DNA from: JACKOB01 sp024234575
GTDB lineage: Bacteria; Pseudomonadota; Gammaproteobacteria; Pseudomonadales; Oleiphilaceae
DNA: 5,204 nucleotides
Reading direction: 5' to 3'
Assembly (NCBI GenBank): GCA_051208035.1
Contig: JBPJFZ010000032.1
Span: 1 to 5,204, forward strand
Of this stretch, positions 1 to 5,108 are shown one piece after another. The position numbers and the translations under genes are program-made. The notes below the pieces were generated by a model. The model had not been told where the DNA came from, ran no database searches, and worked only from the letters and a program-made list of their open reading frames with translations. Within the stretch, counting starts at the first letter, position 1. The number at the start of each line of letters is the position of its first letter.

Positions 1-58
1 TACGCGTTTTCTTTCGATAAACCTCAAAGCCGCTGGCTTCTAAACTTTGCTGATTCAT
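1..58 (-). CDS. Transposase of an IS5-like element, N-terminal fragment (runs off the left edge)
   Basis: Only the first 19 codons are in the window, starting at the ATG at 58 and reading MNQQSLEASGFEVYRKKTR. The pattern of a short polar N-terminus, an aromatic residue and then a basic R-K-K-T-R stretch is what I recognise from the start of IS5-family DDE transposases, where a conserved segment ending in a tryptophan follows (outside this window). The DDE catalytic residues cannot be seen. There is no strong ribosome binding site in front of the ATG, as is common for transposases. The assignment rests on resemblance over a very short stretch plus the inverted-repeat-like sequence upstream. 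A different transposase family is possible. Confidence 0.6.
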   Translation of the reverse strand, partial: MNQQSLEASGFEVYRKKTR

Positions 59-127
59 GGCCGTACCGGGTTGGTGGATTCGGATCTAATCGTATAACAT
101 TTTAGGAATTAATCAGAGAGTCCCTAA
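1..127 (-). mobile_element. End of an IS5-like insertion sequence, cut by the window edge
   Basis: This is the transposase-start end of an insertion sequence that continues beyond the left edge. The first 19 transposase codons are present at 1-58. About 47 bases upstream of the start codon the minus strand reads GGACTCTCTGATTAATTCC (105-123), which has the character of an IS5-type terminal inverted repeat. Immediately outside it the plus strand has CTAA (124-127), which fits the YTAR-type target duplicated by several IS5 subgroups. The other end is not visible, so neither the inverted repeat nor the target duplication can be confirmed. The boundary may be off by a few bases. Confidence 0.6.
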
Positions 128-471
128 ATCATTACGCCCTACTTCACCACCACACCTGTTGCCAGGATGCTTGTCTCGATGCACCGTTTTCAAATCACGA
201 TTCTGTACCTGAATATAAACCTGAGTACAACTCAAACCACTGTGACTCGATTTGTACCCGCCAAGCTATCCGTCACTAAAAACAAAAATATTCCTAGATT
301 TCGCCTATTGAACCATTGTCCATCGGGGAAACCTATGCATAGGCTCCTCAACAATATAGGGAGCAAATGTAACACTTAGATCTGTATCCCATTGTTCTAT
401 AAAGATATATTCGCAACCTTTTTAGTGCGCGATTTCGCAAATTAGAAAGCAATAAGGCCAAGAAATAATAC
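128..471. other. Gene-free stretch between the IS5-like end and the recombinase
   Basis: I see no convincing gene here. Open frames on both strands are short, rich in rare-looking residues and without family resemblance, and the minus strand is broken by several stops. Visible structure is limited. There is a perfect 12-bp palindrome CCTATGCATAGG at 332-343, and the heptamer TTCGCAA occurs twice, 24 bases apart (410-416 and 434-440). A 10-base match, CCTAGATTTC, occurs at 293-302 and again over the recombinase stop codon (471-480), but matches of this length are expected by chance. I see no tRNA-like or clear terminator structure. It could be non-coding DNA flanking the element's attachment site or a decayed remnant. 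Confidence 0.5.
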
Positions 472-1716
472 CTAGATTTCCCTAACTCGCTTATTGCGCC
501 CAGATTCATGTCTTTCGCGTAAATCTGATTCAATGTACCGGTCTGTAGTGGCCATGCTGGCGTGACCCGCATCATCTCGTACATGCTCGCGAGGACGATG
601 CTTAACGTCTTCCGAGATTCCCGTATGCCTCAACCAGTGAACGGTAGCAATTCTAAGGTCATCAGCATCCTGTTCCAGCCCGTCTTTTAGCATTCTATTA
701 TGTGCAGCATCGAAACAATTTTGAACGATCAAGCGAACATGACGCGTACTAGTAATGCCACCAGACCCCTTGTATTTAGGCAAGATTGGTGACTTGTCAT
801 TAATGCTAGGCAACGGGCTTAGGTTTAAATGCTCTCGATATCGCTTGAGAGATTTCAGCATGTCATCGCAAACTGTAATTCTTCGGTTTTTGTTTCCTTT
901 GCCTGTAACTTTAAACCACCAATTCCCATCACGATCTCGTTCAAAATCGCACATTAATGGCGTCGATCGCTCATCGGCAACTAGCTCGGATATCCGGAGA
1001 TACATCGCAAACAGTGCATTCATAATGAATAGAGTTCGTTCGTGCTCCTCCGGATCTTGATCTGCAAGCAACTCAGCCGTTTCAAGGACGTAATCCCATT
1101 GAATATTACTAATTCTGCGGACAATTGGTGCTTGTTGATCACGGCTGATGAATTTACTTTTTTGTCGTATTAAAGCGACCGGGTTAGATGAAACTTCGCC
1201 TTCTTGCAAAAGGTAGTCATAAAATGAGGATATCGCTGTAAACGTTGCTTTTATAGCTGCTTGAGAAGGAAAGTAATCCCCAATATTTGCTTCCTTTCCA
1301 CGCCTGAACTCTTCTTTTGACACGTTAACAACAAACGGACGCCAGTCTTTATTAGGTGTTCGTCCATCTGGTGATTTTTTAAACCTAGCGACATTCTTTA
1401 TACCTATCCAAGCTTCAGGCGGGTTAATACAAAAGTTAATGAATTCTTCTACGTGCTCACGCTGTAGTTCAAGAATTGAAGTCTTTTCTATTTGCCAGGC
1501 CCATTGTAAAAGTCGCTCGAGCTCTCTTCGATAGCTATTGAAAGTAGCCGTACTGCCGTTGTAGCTATAAAGAAACTTCAATGACAGTTCTAGGTCTTTC
1601 TGGGCGTTAGAAAAGCTTATCCAGTTTGGGCTCTGGGGTGCGACCTTAAAAGGGTTGCCAATGAACTCTAGGTTATCAATGATGGGTGATGGTGGCTTTC
1701 GTTTGGGATTCTTCAT
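472..1716 (-). CDS. Tyrosine recombinase / phage-type integrase, 414 residues, complete
   Basis: This is a site-specific recombinase that would cut and rejoin DNA through a tyrosine-DNA intermediate, moving or resolving a mobile element. The catalytic core is complete: Arg241 in LRISELVAD, Lys273 in VTGKGNK, His360 and Arg363 in HWLRHTG, His385 in AGHAS, and the nucleophile Tyr394 in TDRYIES. The N-terminal half (about residues 40-185) has the helical, aromatic-rich look of a SAM-like core-binding domain, including SFYDYLLQEGEVSSNPV just before the catalytic domain. At 414 residues it is longer than XerC/D (about 300) or integron integrases (about 320-340), and I see no integron-specific insert or attC sites. 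It resembles recombinases of accessory regions and plasmids. The ATG at 1716 is chosen because the protein begins well upstream of the binding domain; its ribosome binding site is weak. A long perfect inverted repeat lies 57 bases upstream of the start. Its natural substrate is unknown. Confidence 0.93.
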   Translation of the reverse strand: MKNPKRKPPSPIIDNLEFIGNPFKVAPQSPNWISFSNAQKDLELSLKFLYSYNGSTATFNSYRRELERLLQWAWQIEKTSILELQREHVEEFINFCINPPEAWIGIKNVARFKKSPDGRTPNKDWRPFVVNVSKEEFRRGKEANIGDYFPSQAAIKATFTAISSFYDYLLQEGEVSSNPVALIRQKSKFISRDQQAPIVRRISNIQWDYVLETAELLADQDPEEHERTLFIMNALFAMYLRISELVADERSTPLMCDFERDRDGNWWFKVTGKGNKNRRITVCDDMLKSLKRYREHLNLSPLPSINDKSPILPKYKGSGGITSTRHVRLIVQNCFDAAHNRMLKDGLEQDADDLRIATVHWLRHTGISEDVKHRPREHVRDDAGHASMATTDRYIESDLRERHESGRNKRVREI

Positions 1717-1773
1717 TTCTTAATCGTTATCCAGTAGCTTAGATTAAGAATAGCTTTAATTTCCTGATATTCA

Positions 1774-1805
1774 ATATATCCGATATTCGAAAATATCGGA
1801 TATAT
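1774..1805. repeat. Perfect inverted repeat (14-bp arms, 4-base centre), candidate recombinase site
   Basis: The arms ATATATCCGATATT (1774-1787) and AATATCGGATATAT (1792-1805) are exact reverse complements around the centre CGAA. It lies in the intergenic gap between the 70-codon gene and the recombinase start. Two readings fit. As DNA, about 12-bp arms around an 8-bp centre have the geometry of a tyrosine-recombinase core site. As RNA read leftward, it is a 14-bp AU-rich stem capped by UUCG. No U-rich tail follows on either strand, which argues against a simple intrinsic terminator. I favour a recombinase binding or crossover site, or an operator of the recombinase gene; this is inference. 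Confidence 0.6.
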
Positions 1806-1863
1806 CATAAGATTTTCGAGTGGCTCTATATGGCTGTCTTTAGCATTTCTCCGGGTTGATAAA

Positions 1864-2076
1864 TTAGGCGGATGCCTCAAACATAGTTTCCACTGTTGCA
1901 CTAGCGACTCCGGATATTTCTACTTGGTAGGTTGTTTTTCCATAGCTCATAACAGCACCAATAAATGTACTGCCGATGGCTTCGAGCATTTGGTCAGGCT
2001 CGAGCTTCATTTTCTCGCATATTTCGGCCACTTGATCAGAAAACTCCTGTAATGCCTCTTGTGATAATTCAGCCAT
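1864..2076 (-). CDS. Small protein of unknown function behind vapC, 70 residues
   Basis: I do not recognise this protein. It starts at the ATG at 2076 (MAELSQEALQ), 17 bases after the vapC stop codon. A TTG at 2109 would add 11 residues and overlap vapC, but it has no better ribosome binding site. The N-terminal half is acidic and probably helical (about residues 3-33, with many Glu, Gln, Leu and one Cys at 20). A small-residue-rich segment (34-44) follows, then a likely beta part, TTYQVEISG (48-56). There is no signal peptide or membrane helix. The close spacing and same direction suggest co-transcription with the phd-vapC module, either as a third component or as an independent passenger. 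Codon use looks ordinary, and the short acidic composition is compatible with a real small protein. The function is open. Confidence 0.6.
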   Translation of the reverse strand: MAELSQEALQEFSDQVAEICEKMKLEPDQMLEAIGSTFIGAVMSYGKTTYQVEISGVASATVETMFEASA

Positions 2077-2093
2077 AAAGATACACGCCAGGT

Positions 2094-2516
2094 TTAACTC
2101 TGTTCCCAAGGGTTTAATATTTTGAGCTTGCCCAGATTAAAATCTGATACGTTGCGCGTTACGATTGTCATATCGTGAATAGCGGCTGTCGCTGCAATTA
2201 ACGTATCTCTATATGGCTTTGGGTCTGGTACATGATACTTGGCGCTAACCAAAACGACGTCTTTATCGACTGGTAATATACGTCCCTCAAAAGTTGGCAA
2301 AACGTGGTCGCTCATCCATTTCCGGAGAATCTTACCTTTCGCAGCATCAGATCTCTCAGCCAGTAGAATCCCAAGCTCTATTTCATGAATGACTATTGAT
2401 GATACATAAAGCAATTCAGCTTCAACTTGGGCTGACCATTGCTCTACATTGCTATCAGCTTTACCGCTTTTTACTTTCCTGAGTTCAGAGACAACATTAG
2501 TATCTAATAAATACAT
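2094..2516 (-). CDS. vapC: VapC/FitB-type PIN-domain ribonuclease toxin, 140 residues
   Basis: This is the toxin of a type II toxin-antitoxin pair, a metal-dependent endoribonuclease that blocks translation when freed from its antitoxin. The PIN-domain acidic site is complete: Asp5 in YLLDTNVVSELRK, Glu45 in IHEIELGI, Asp104 in YRDTLIAATA and Asp125 in VTRNVSDF. The length is normal for the VapC/FitB family, so it appears intact. The N-terminal LLDTNVVSELRK form is typical of FitB-like members. The ATG at 2516 lies one base after the antitoxin stop codon, which implies translational coupling. The RNA target (often the initiator tRNA or the sarcin-ricin loop in this family) cannot be deduced from sequence. 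The partner is the upstream Phd/YefM-type protein, a known alternative pairing for PIN toxins. Confidence 0.93.
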   Translation of the reverse strand: MYLLDTNVVSELRKVKSGKADSNVEQWSAQVEAELLYVSSIVIHEIELGILLAERSDAAKGKILRKWMSDHVLPTFEGRILPVDKDVVLVSAKYHVPDPKPYRDTLIAATAAIHDMTIVTRNVSDFNLGKLKILNPWEQS

Positions 2517-2517
2517 A

Positions 2518-2763
2518 CTAAAACTTTGCAGCTGTAGCTTTGTCGGTCACTTGGCTCGGAGTAAATTCGATATCCTCTACCCCATCCATAGAAAGCAGCT
2601 CACCAATCGTCGCCTTCTTCTCCGTCATAGCTTTGTACTCTTCATAAGATAAGAGTACGTGAGACGGTTTCCCTCGATCGGTAATATACACAGGCCCACT
2701 CAGAGCCTCTTTCTTGGCTCGACCTGTATCTTGATTAAATTCTCGACTGGTTAATGTAGACAT
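2518..2763 (-). CDS. Phd/YefM-family antitoxin paired with vapC, 81 residues
   Basis: This is the antitoxin and presumed autorepressor of the module. The N-terminal Phd/YefM fold is recognisable in TSREFNQDTGRAKKEALSG (about residues 5-23), followed by PVYITDRGKPSHVLLSYEEY (24-43), both characteristic of DNA-binding antitoxins of this family. The C-terminal acidic part (IGELLSMDGVEDIEFTPSQ, about 52-70) should be the flexible segment that wraps around the PIN toxin. The ATG at 2763 is chosen over an upstream in-frame codon at 2781 because a strong ribosome binding site (GGAGGAG on the minus strand, 2767-2773) sits at proper distance. It precedes vapC by a single base. Dimers, alone or with toxin, probably bind the ATGT-N4-ACAT repeats upstream. 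Confidence 0.92.
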   Translation of the reverse strand: MSTLTSREFNQDTGRAKKEALSGPVYITDRGKPSHVLLSYEEYKAMTEKKATIGELLSMDGVEDIEFTPSQVTDKATAAKF

Positions 2764-2793
2764 AGCTCTCCTCCAAAACAATCTTATGTATAA

Positions 2794-2846
2794 ATGTTAC
2801 TACATACTTTAAGAAATTGTCCACAATTGTTTCTATGTTGCTACAT
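2794..2846 (-). promoter_or_regulatory. Promoter and operator repeats of the phd-vapC operon
   Basis: Two copies of ATGTTRCTACAT lie 41 bases apart, at 2794-2805 and 2835-2846. Each has an imperfect dyad, ATGT-N4-ACAT. Between them is the inverted repeat AATTGT-CC-ACAATT (2815-2828). A further TATGTA/TACATA pair (2785-2790 and 2801-2806) surrounds the inner copy. On the minus strand a possible sigma-70 promoter is TGGACA (complement of 2818-2823) and TAACAT (complement of 2794-2799) with an 18-base spacer, so the -10 box would lie inside the inner repeat. This arrangement fits repression by the antitoxin. The repeats are seen directly; the promoter and binding roles are inferred. Confidence 0.6.
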
Positions 2847-3012
2847 TTAGGTTGAATTTAGCAATATGAAATAGCATCTGCTTCCATTGGCGCAGAATTA
2901 GCCCTAATTTTATAGACTCAAAAGATGAGAAAGCGGACGAAAACGTCAGTTCTTTTTTGACATCAAAGCTTAATGCTCAATGATCCAAAATATCTTAAAC
3001 TGAAAAAAATGA

Positions 3013-3378
3013 TTACTCAGGAAAATGATCGCTTCTGATCTGTTTCAATTCTCGTTCTATATAAAACCGATTCGCTGCCAGAATGCTCGGCACATCTCGT
3101 GATTGCCTAATAAGGGCAACAATGATTATCTTCCCCGCCTGAAACGGCAAATACACCAAATAGTGTTCGCGTATGGGCCAAACTAAAAGCTCACTTTGCG
3201 TCATATCATGACTACTTGGCAGGTACAAATGACTCTCAGCTAGTTTGATCGCTCCATGATGGAGGTCTTGAAAATACTCCTGTGTCGCTGATTTTCCCCA
3301 ACGCTTTAACGACCAGTTTTTTGCTTGCCGAAAATCGTCTTCGGCAGTCTGTGTCAGCACATACTTCGATTTAGACAT
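3013..3378 (-). CDS. parE: RelE/ParE-family toxin, 121 residues
   Basis: This is the toxin of the second type II toxin-antitoxin pair. The fold is visible as an N-terminal strand and helix pair, YVLTQTAEDDFRQAKNWSLKRWG (residues 6-28), then HYLVYLPF (72-79) and IIIVALIRQSRDVPSIL (84-100), which match the strand order and the closing arginine-containing strand of ParE/RelE proteins. ParE members usually poison DNA gyrase, while RelE members cut mRNA on the ribosome; sequence alone does not decide, but pairing with a ParD-type antitoxin favours ParE. The ATG at 3378 overlaps the antitoxin stop by 8 bases (3371-3378), typical of coupled translation. In-frame upstream starts (such as 3393) would only add residues unrelated to the family. 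The C-terminus extends about 20 residues beyond the usual end. Confidence 0.88.
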   Translation of the reverse strand: MSKSKYVLTQTAEDDFRQAKNWSLKRWGKSATQEYFQDLHHGAIKLAESHLYLPSSHDMTQSELLVWPIREHYLVYLPFQAGKIIIVALIRQSRDVPSILAANRFYIERELKQIRSDHFPE

Positions 3379-3610
3379 CCGAGGTGTCTTCATCCAAAAT
3401 ATCGAGAATGGATTTGTCTGAAAAACGGGCATGTTTAATATCGTCCAGCCCTTTTAACACATGCGAAATCACCCCTTGTTCCGCCATGTCTTTGCGAATT
3501 AAATCCCTTAAATACTCACTCGGGGTCGCATATACCCCTTTATCGCTTGCGCGGGAATCCACAAATGTGCGTAATTCATCGGTTAAGGAAATATTTAAAC
3601 TGCTGGCCAT
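3371..3610 (-). CDS. parD: ParD-type ribbon-helix-helix antitoxin, 79 residues
   Basis: This is the antitoxin and likely autorepressor of parDE. The N-terminus SLNISLTDELRTFVDSRASDKG (4-25) forms the beta strand and first helix of a ribbon-helix-helix DNA-binding domain. YATPSEYLRDLIRKD (27-41) is the conserved turn and second helix found in ParD proteins. The acidic C-terminal tail (about 55-79) is the expected toxin-binding segment. The length is normal. The ATG at 3610 has an AGAGAGGA-like ribosome binding site just upstream on the minus strand. The stop codon lies inside the start of parE. Repeats 27-48 bases upstream of the start may be its operator. Confidence 0.9.
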   Translation of the reverse strand: MASSLNISLTDELRTFVDSRASDKGVYATPSEYLRDLIRKDMAEQGVISHVLKGLDDIKHARFSDKSILDILDEDTSDV

Positions 3611-3636
3611 CTTACCATCCTCTCTGACTCTTCAGA

Positions 3637-3658
3637 TATATTCTGGCATATATTGGCA
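3637..3658 (-). promoter_or_regulatory. Tandem repeat upstream of parD, candidate operator
   Basis: Two adjacent direct repeats of TATATT-(CT)-GGCA lie at 3637-3648 and 3649-3658, differing only by two extra bases. Ribbon-helix-helix antitoxins bind short repeated half sites in their own promoter, and this position just upstream of the parD ribosome binding site fits. A promoter is not clear: TTGCCA (minus strand) is a good -35 box but no -10 box follows at proper spacing. The role is inferred. Confidence 0.4.
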
Positions 3659-3687
3659 ATTTTCGACAAGTGGGTAAAATTTTTGCT

Positions 3688-3720
3688 GCAAACGGCTAAT
3701 TGAACTTCTTAGCCGTTTGC
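3688..3720 (-). terminator. Strong hairpin at the end of the exported-protein gene, possible terminator
   Basis: GCAAACGGCTAA (3688-3699) and TTAGCCGTTTGC (3709-3720) form a perfect 12-bp stem with a 9-base loop. It lies between the exported-protein gene and parD. The stem contains the TAG stop (3696-3698) of the alternative C-terminal frame. No run of U follows directly on the minus strand (AGCAAAAATTTT comes first), so it is not a textbook intrinsic terminator. It could slow or stop transcription, protect the mRNA 3' end, or be a recombination remnant. Confidence 0.4.
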
Positions 3721-3854
3721 GTGGCTTCTCCTTCTTTATTCATTGCAGAGACTGTCTGCATACCGCCGATAATTAAAATGATCACTGTAATTCCAAGCTG
3801 ACGTTCTTTTTGAAATCGCATGGCACTCAACAGCAAAACCAGCTCTCGATAAGG
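3696..3854 (-). pseudogene. Probable displaced C-terminus of the exported protein, in the +1 frame
   Basis: In the +1 frame relative to the exported-protein gene the sequence encodes about 52 residues, beginning PYRELVLLLSAMRFQKERQ and continuing with a hydrophobic helix LGITVIILIIGGMQTVSAM, then a polar tail ending in TQTAKKFN. This reads like a genuine protein end with a membrane segment, whereas the in-frame end of the main gene reads like random sequence (many His, Arg, Tyr, Ser and Cys). Joining the frames near 3855 gives a 362-residue product. The join point is estimated from the proline at codon 310 and could lie a few codons away. A sequencing error, a genuine mutation or programmed frameshifting would all give this picture. 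Confidence 0.6.
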
Positions 3855-4785
3855 TCGGACGAGGCAGCTTTCGCGCACTTTCAATCACACCTTGCTGTTC
3901 TGCGGTTAATTGATATTTCTCGTGTGAGCAGCCCACTAAGTTAATGGCGTAGTCTATCTTCGCCGTATGATTCGCTAGTACCCCAAGATCCTCTACACTC
4001 GCAGGACACACAGGTCGCGCCCTATAAACGCGATCAAACTGGGTATCCATCTGTGCCAACAATTGCTTCTTCTTTTCCGCACTCAGACTCGACACATAGA
4101 CGTCGCTCAACACCCCTTCCAAAGACCATTTCCGACCAGCTAATAAATCACTCGTGACATACCCATTTCGTGCAAAGATATCAAAGCTGGCTCGGTACCA
4201 CTCATTAAGCTCAACCTCTCCCAGCTCCGAGAAGTGCTTGGCTCCGTAATATTCAACAAGCATTTGTCTAATTTCTTTGATTTCACGTTGGGTGGTGTTG
4301 TCTCCTGCAATTGTATAGGTTTTTAACGCCACCTTATCGATATAGTCCAGCACCGTCATAGGCTCTTCTCGGTTGGTTTCTGGGTTTTTAGTCATTGTGA
4401 TGGAATTAAAATCCAACAGAATGTCATCGGAATAAAGTTGGTTCGCAAACAGATCCAAGATGATGAAGTTATAAGCTCTTCTTTCAAAGGCGTAGCTGAG
4501 GTAGTTGGTGCCTGAACAGGTCATTTCGTGCTTGTGCAGATTCAGGTGATAGATCATGTCTTCTATGGTGGGATTGGCGACGTTTTCGTGCTTGGATATA
4601 AATTTATAGATTGTGTCCTTTGATGCTTCAACAAGAACTCTTGATCCGTCGTATAGTGAACATAAACTATTAGCCAGTACACTGTAGTCCGGCTCTTTGG
4701 CCTCTTCTGCCAGCACTGTGTGTGGCGCGCTCAGGGCAATCAATAGGCTAAGGAAAAGTGTGAGAAAACCAAATTTTTGTCGCAT
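3736..4785 (-). CDS. Exported protein of unknown function, C-terminus probably frameshifted
   Basis: I do not recognise the family. The ATG at 4785 begins a clear Sec signal peptide: MRQK, a hydrophobic core FLTLFLSLLIAL, and a likely cleavage site after TVLA (residue 26). A TTG at 4809 would add eight residues in front and is less likely. The mature part is mostly helical and includes four cysteines before the frame problem (42, 90, 260, 286), which could form disulfides in the periplasm. Segments such as YLSYAFERRAYNFIILDLFA (95-114) and MTVLDYIDKV (143-152) recall degenerate ankyrin-like helices, but this is a weak impression. From about residue 310 the reading frame loses protein-like character, while the +1 frame gives a convincing membrane helix, so the 349-residue product is probably not the ancestral one. 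The IS21-like end lies about 65 bases upstream and may supply part of the promoter. Confidence 0.72.
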   Translation of the reverse strand: MRQKFGFLTLFLSLLIALSAPHTVLAEEAKEPDYSVLANSLCSLYDGSRVLVEASKDTIYKFISKHENVANPTIEDMIYHLNLHKHEMTCSGTNYLSYAFERRAYNFIILDLFANQLYSDDILLDFNSITMTKNPETNREEPMTVLDYIDKVALKTYTIAGDNTTQREIKEIRQMLVEYYGAKHFSELGEVELNEWYRASFDIFARNGYVTSDLLAGRKWSLEGVLSDVYVSSLSAEKKKQLLAQMDTQFDRVYRARPVCPASVEDLGVLANHTAKIDYAINLVGCSHEKYQLTAEQQGVIESARKLPRPTLSRAGFAVECHAISKRTSAWNYSDHFNYRRYADSLCNE

Positions 4786-4828
4786 GGCTAGGCTCGTTTT
4801 TGTTATCAATTTGATGGATTTTTAGCCT

Positions 4829-4857
4829 AGTGTACTTGCCGAAGTTGACTGTGAAAA
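4829..4857 (-). promoter_or_regulatory. Possible hybrid promoter at the insertion-sequence boundary
   Basis: On the minus strand TTTTCA (complement of 4852-4857) and TACACT (complement of 4829-4834) are 17 bases apart, each matching four of six positions of the sigma-70 consensus. The -35 box would be inside the proposed IS21-like end and the -10 box in the flanking DNA, directed at the exported-protein gene. Outward -35 boxes are known for IS21-type ends. The hexamers are weak, so this is a suggestion only. Confidence 0.3.
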
Positions 4858-4868
4858 GCGTGAATTCG

Positions 4869-5022
4869 GGTGCGTATTTTTCGTCTGCTTTTCAATGATA
4901 TCCGAAGCCATTTGGAAAAATGCATCAATGAGTCACATACTTGTTTTGTATCGCCATTAAATGGAGGATATAGGCATGTTTTTTCATAAGGATTCTAAGA
5001 ATATTCCTTGGTGCGTATTTTT
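4869..5022. repeat. 13-bp direct repeat GGTGCGTATTTTT, two copies
   Basis: Exact copies are at 4869-4881 and 5010-5022, starting 141 bases apart in the same orientation. Their position beyond the istB stop suggests they are the multiple terminal repeats that IS21-type transposases bind. The sequence beside both copies is otherwise different. The match is longer than expected by chance at this distance. Confidence 0.6.
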
Positions 5023-5051
5023 ATAACTATGAACGCTGATTTTTGCTTAGC

Positions 5052-5108
5052 GTGAACACTTCCACCCCTTATTCTTGCAGATGCGGCACTTTTACCTTAA
5101 GTGTTCAC
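5052..5108. repeat. 10-bp inverted repeat beside the istB stop
   Basis: GTGAACACTT (5052-5061) and AAGTGTTCAC (5099-5108) are exact reverse complements separated by 37 bases. The second arm covers the istB stop codon (5105-5107). The arms are related to other GTGAA-type words in the element's end (for example AGCGTGAA at 4858-4865 and 5049-5056). It may be a transposase-binding repeat or a weak hairpin in the 3' part of the istB mRNA. No U-rich tail follows. Confidence 0.5.

Noticed and set aside
167..379. Plus-strand open frame of 70 codons left of the recombinase
   Set aside because: No family resemblance, opposite to all other genes, and composition looks random.
293..480. 10-bp direct repeat CCTAGATTTC as possible attachment-site duplicates
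   Set aside because: Several 10-base matches are expected by chance in a window of this size, and the flanks do not match.
472..1716. Integron integrase with cassette-borne toxin-antitoxin genes
   Set aside because: The protein is about 80 residues too long, shows no integron-specific insert, and no attC-like sites separate the genes.
1713..1901. Open frame of 62 codons on the minus strand overlapping the end of the 70-codon gene and the palindrome
   Set aside because: It spans the inverted repeat, overlaps a better gene, has no ribosome binding site and resembles no protein.
2940..2963. Weak hairpin (minus strand ATGTCA / TGACGT with a short T run) behind parE as a terminator
   Set aside because: Only six pairs including a G-U, and a T run of three or four; too weak to call.
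4869..5040. GGTGCG-TAT words resembling the XerC half of a dif site
   Set aside because: The XerD half is poor at both copies, and the position inside the insertion-sequence end explains the repeats better.
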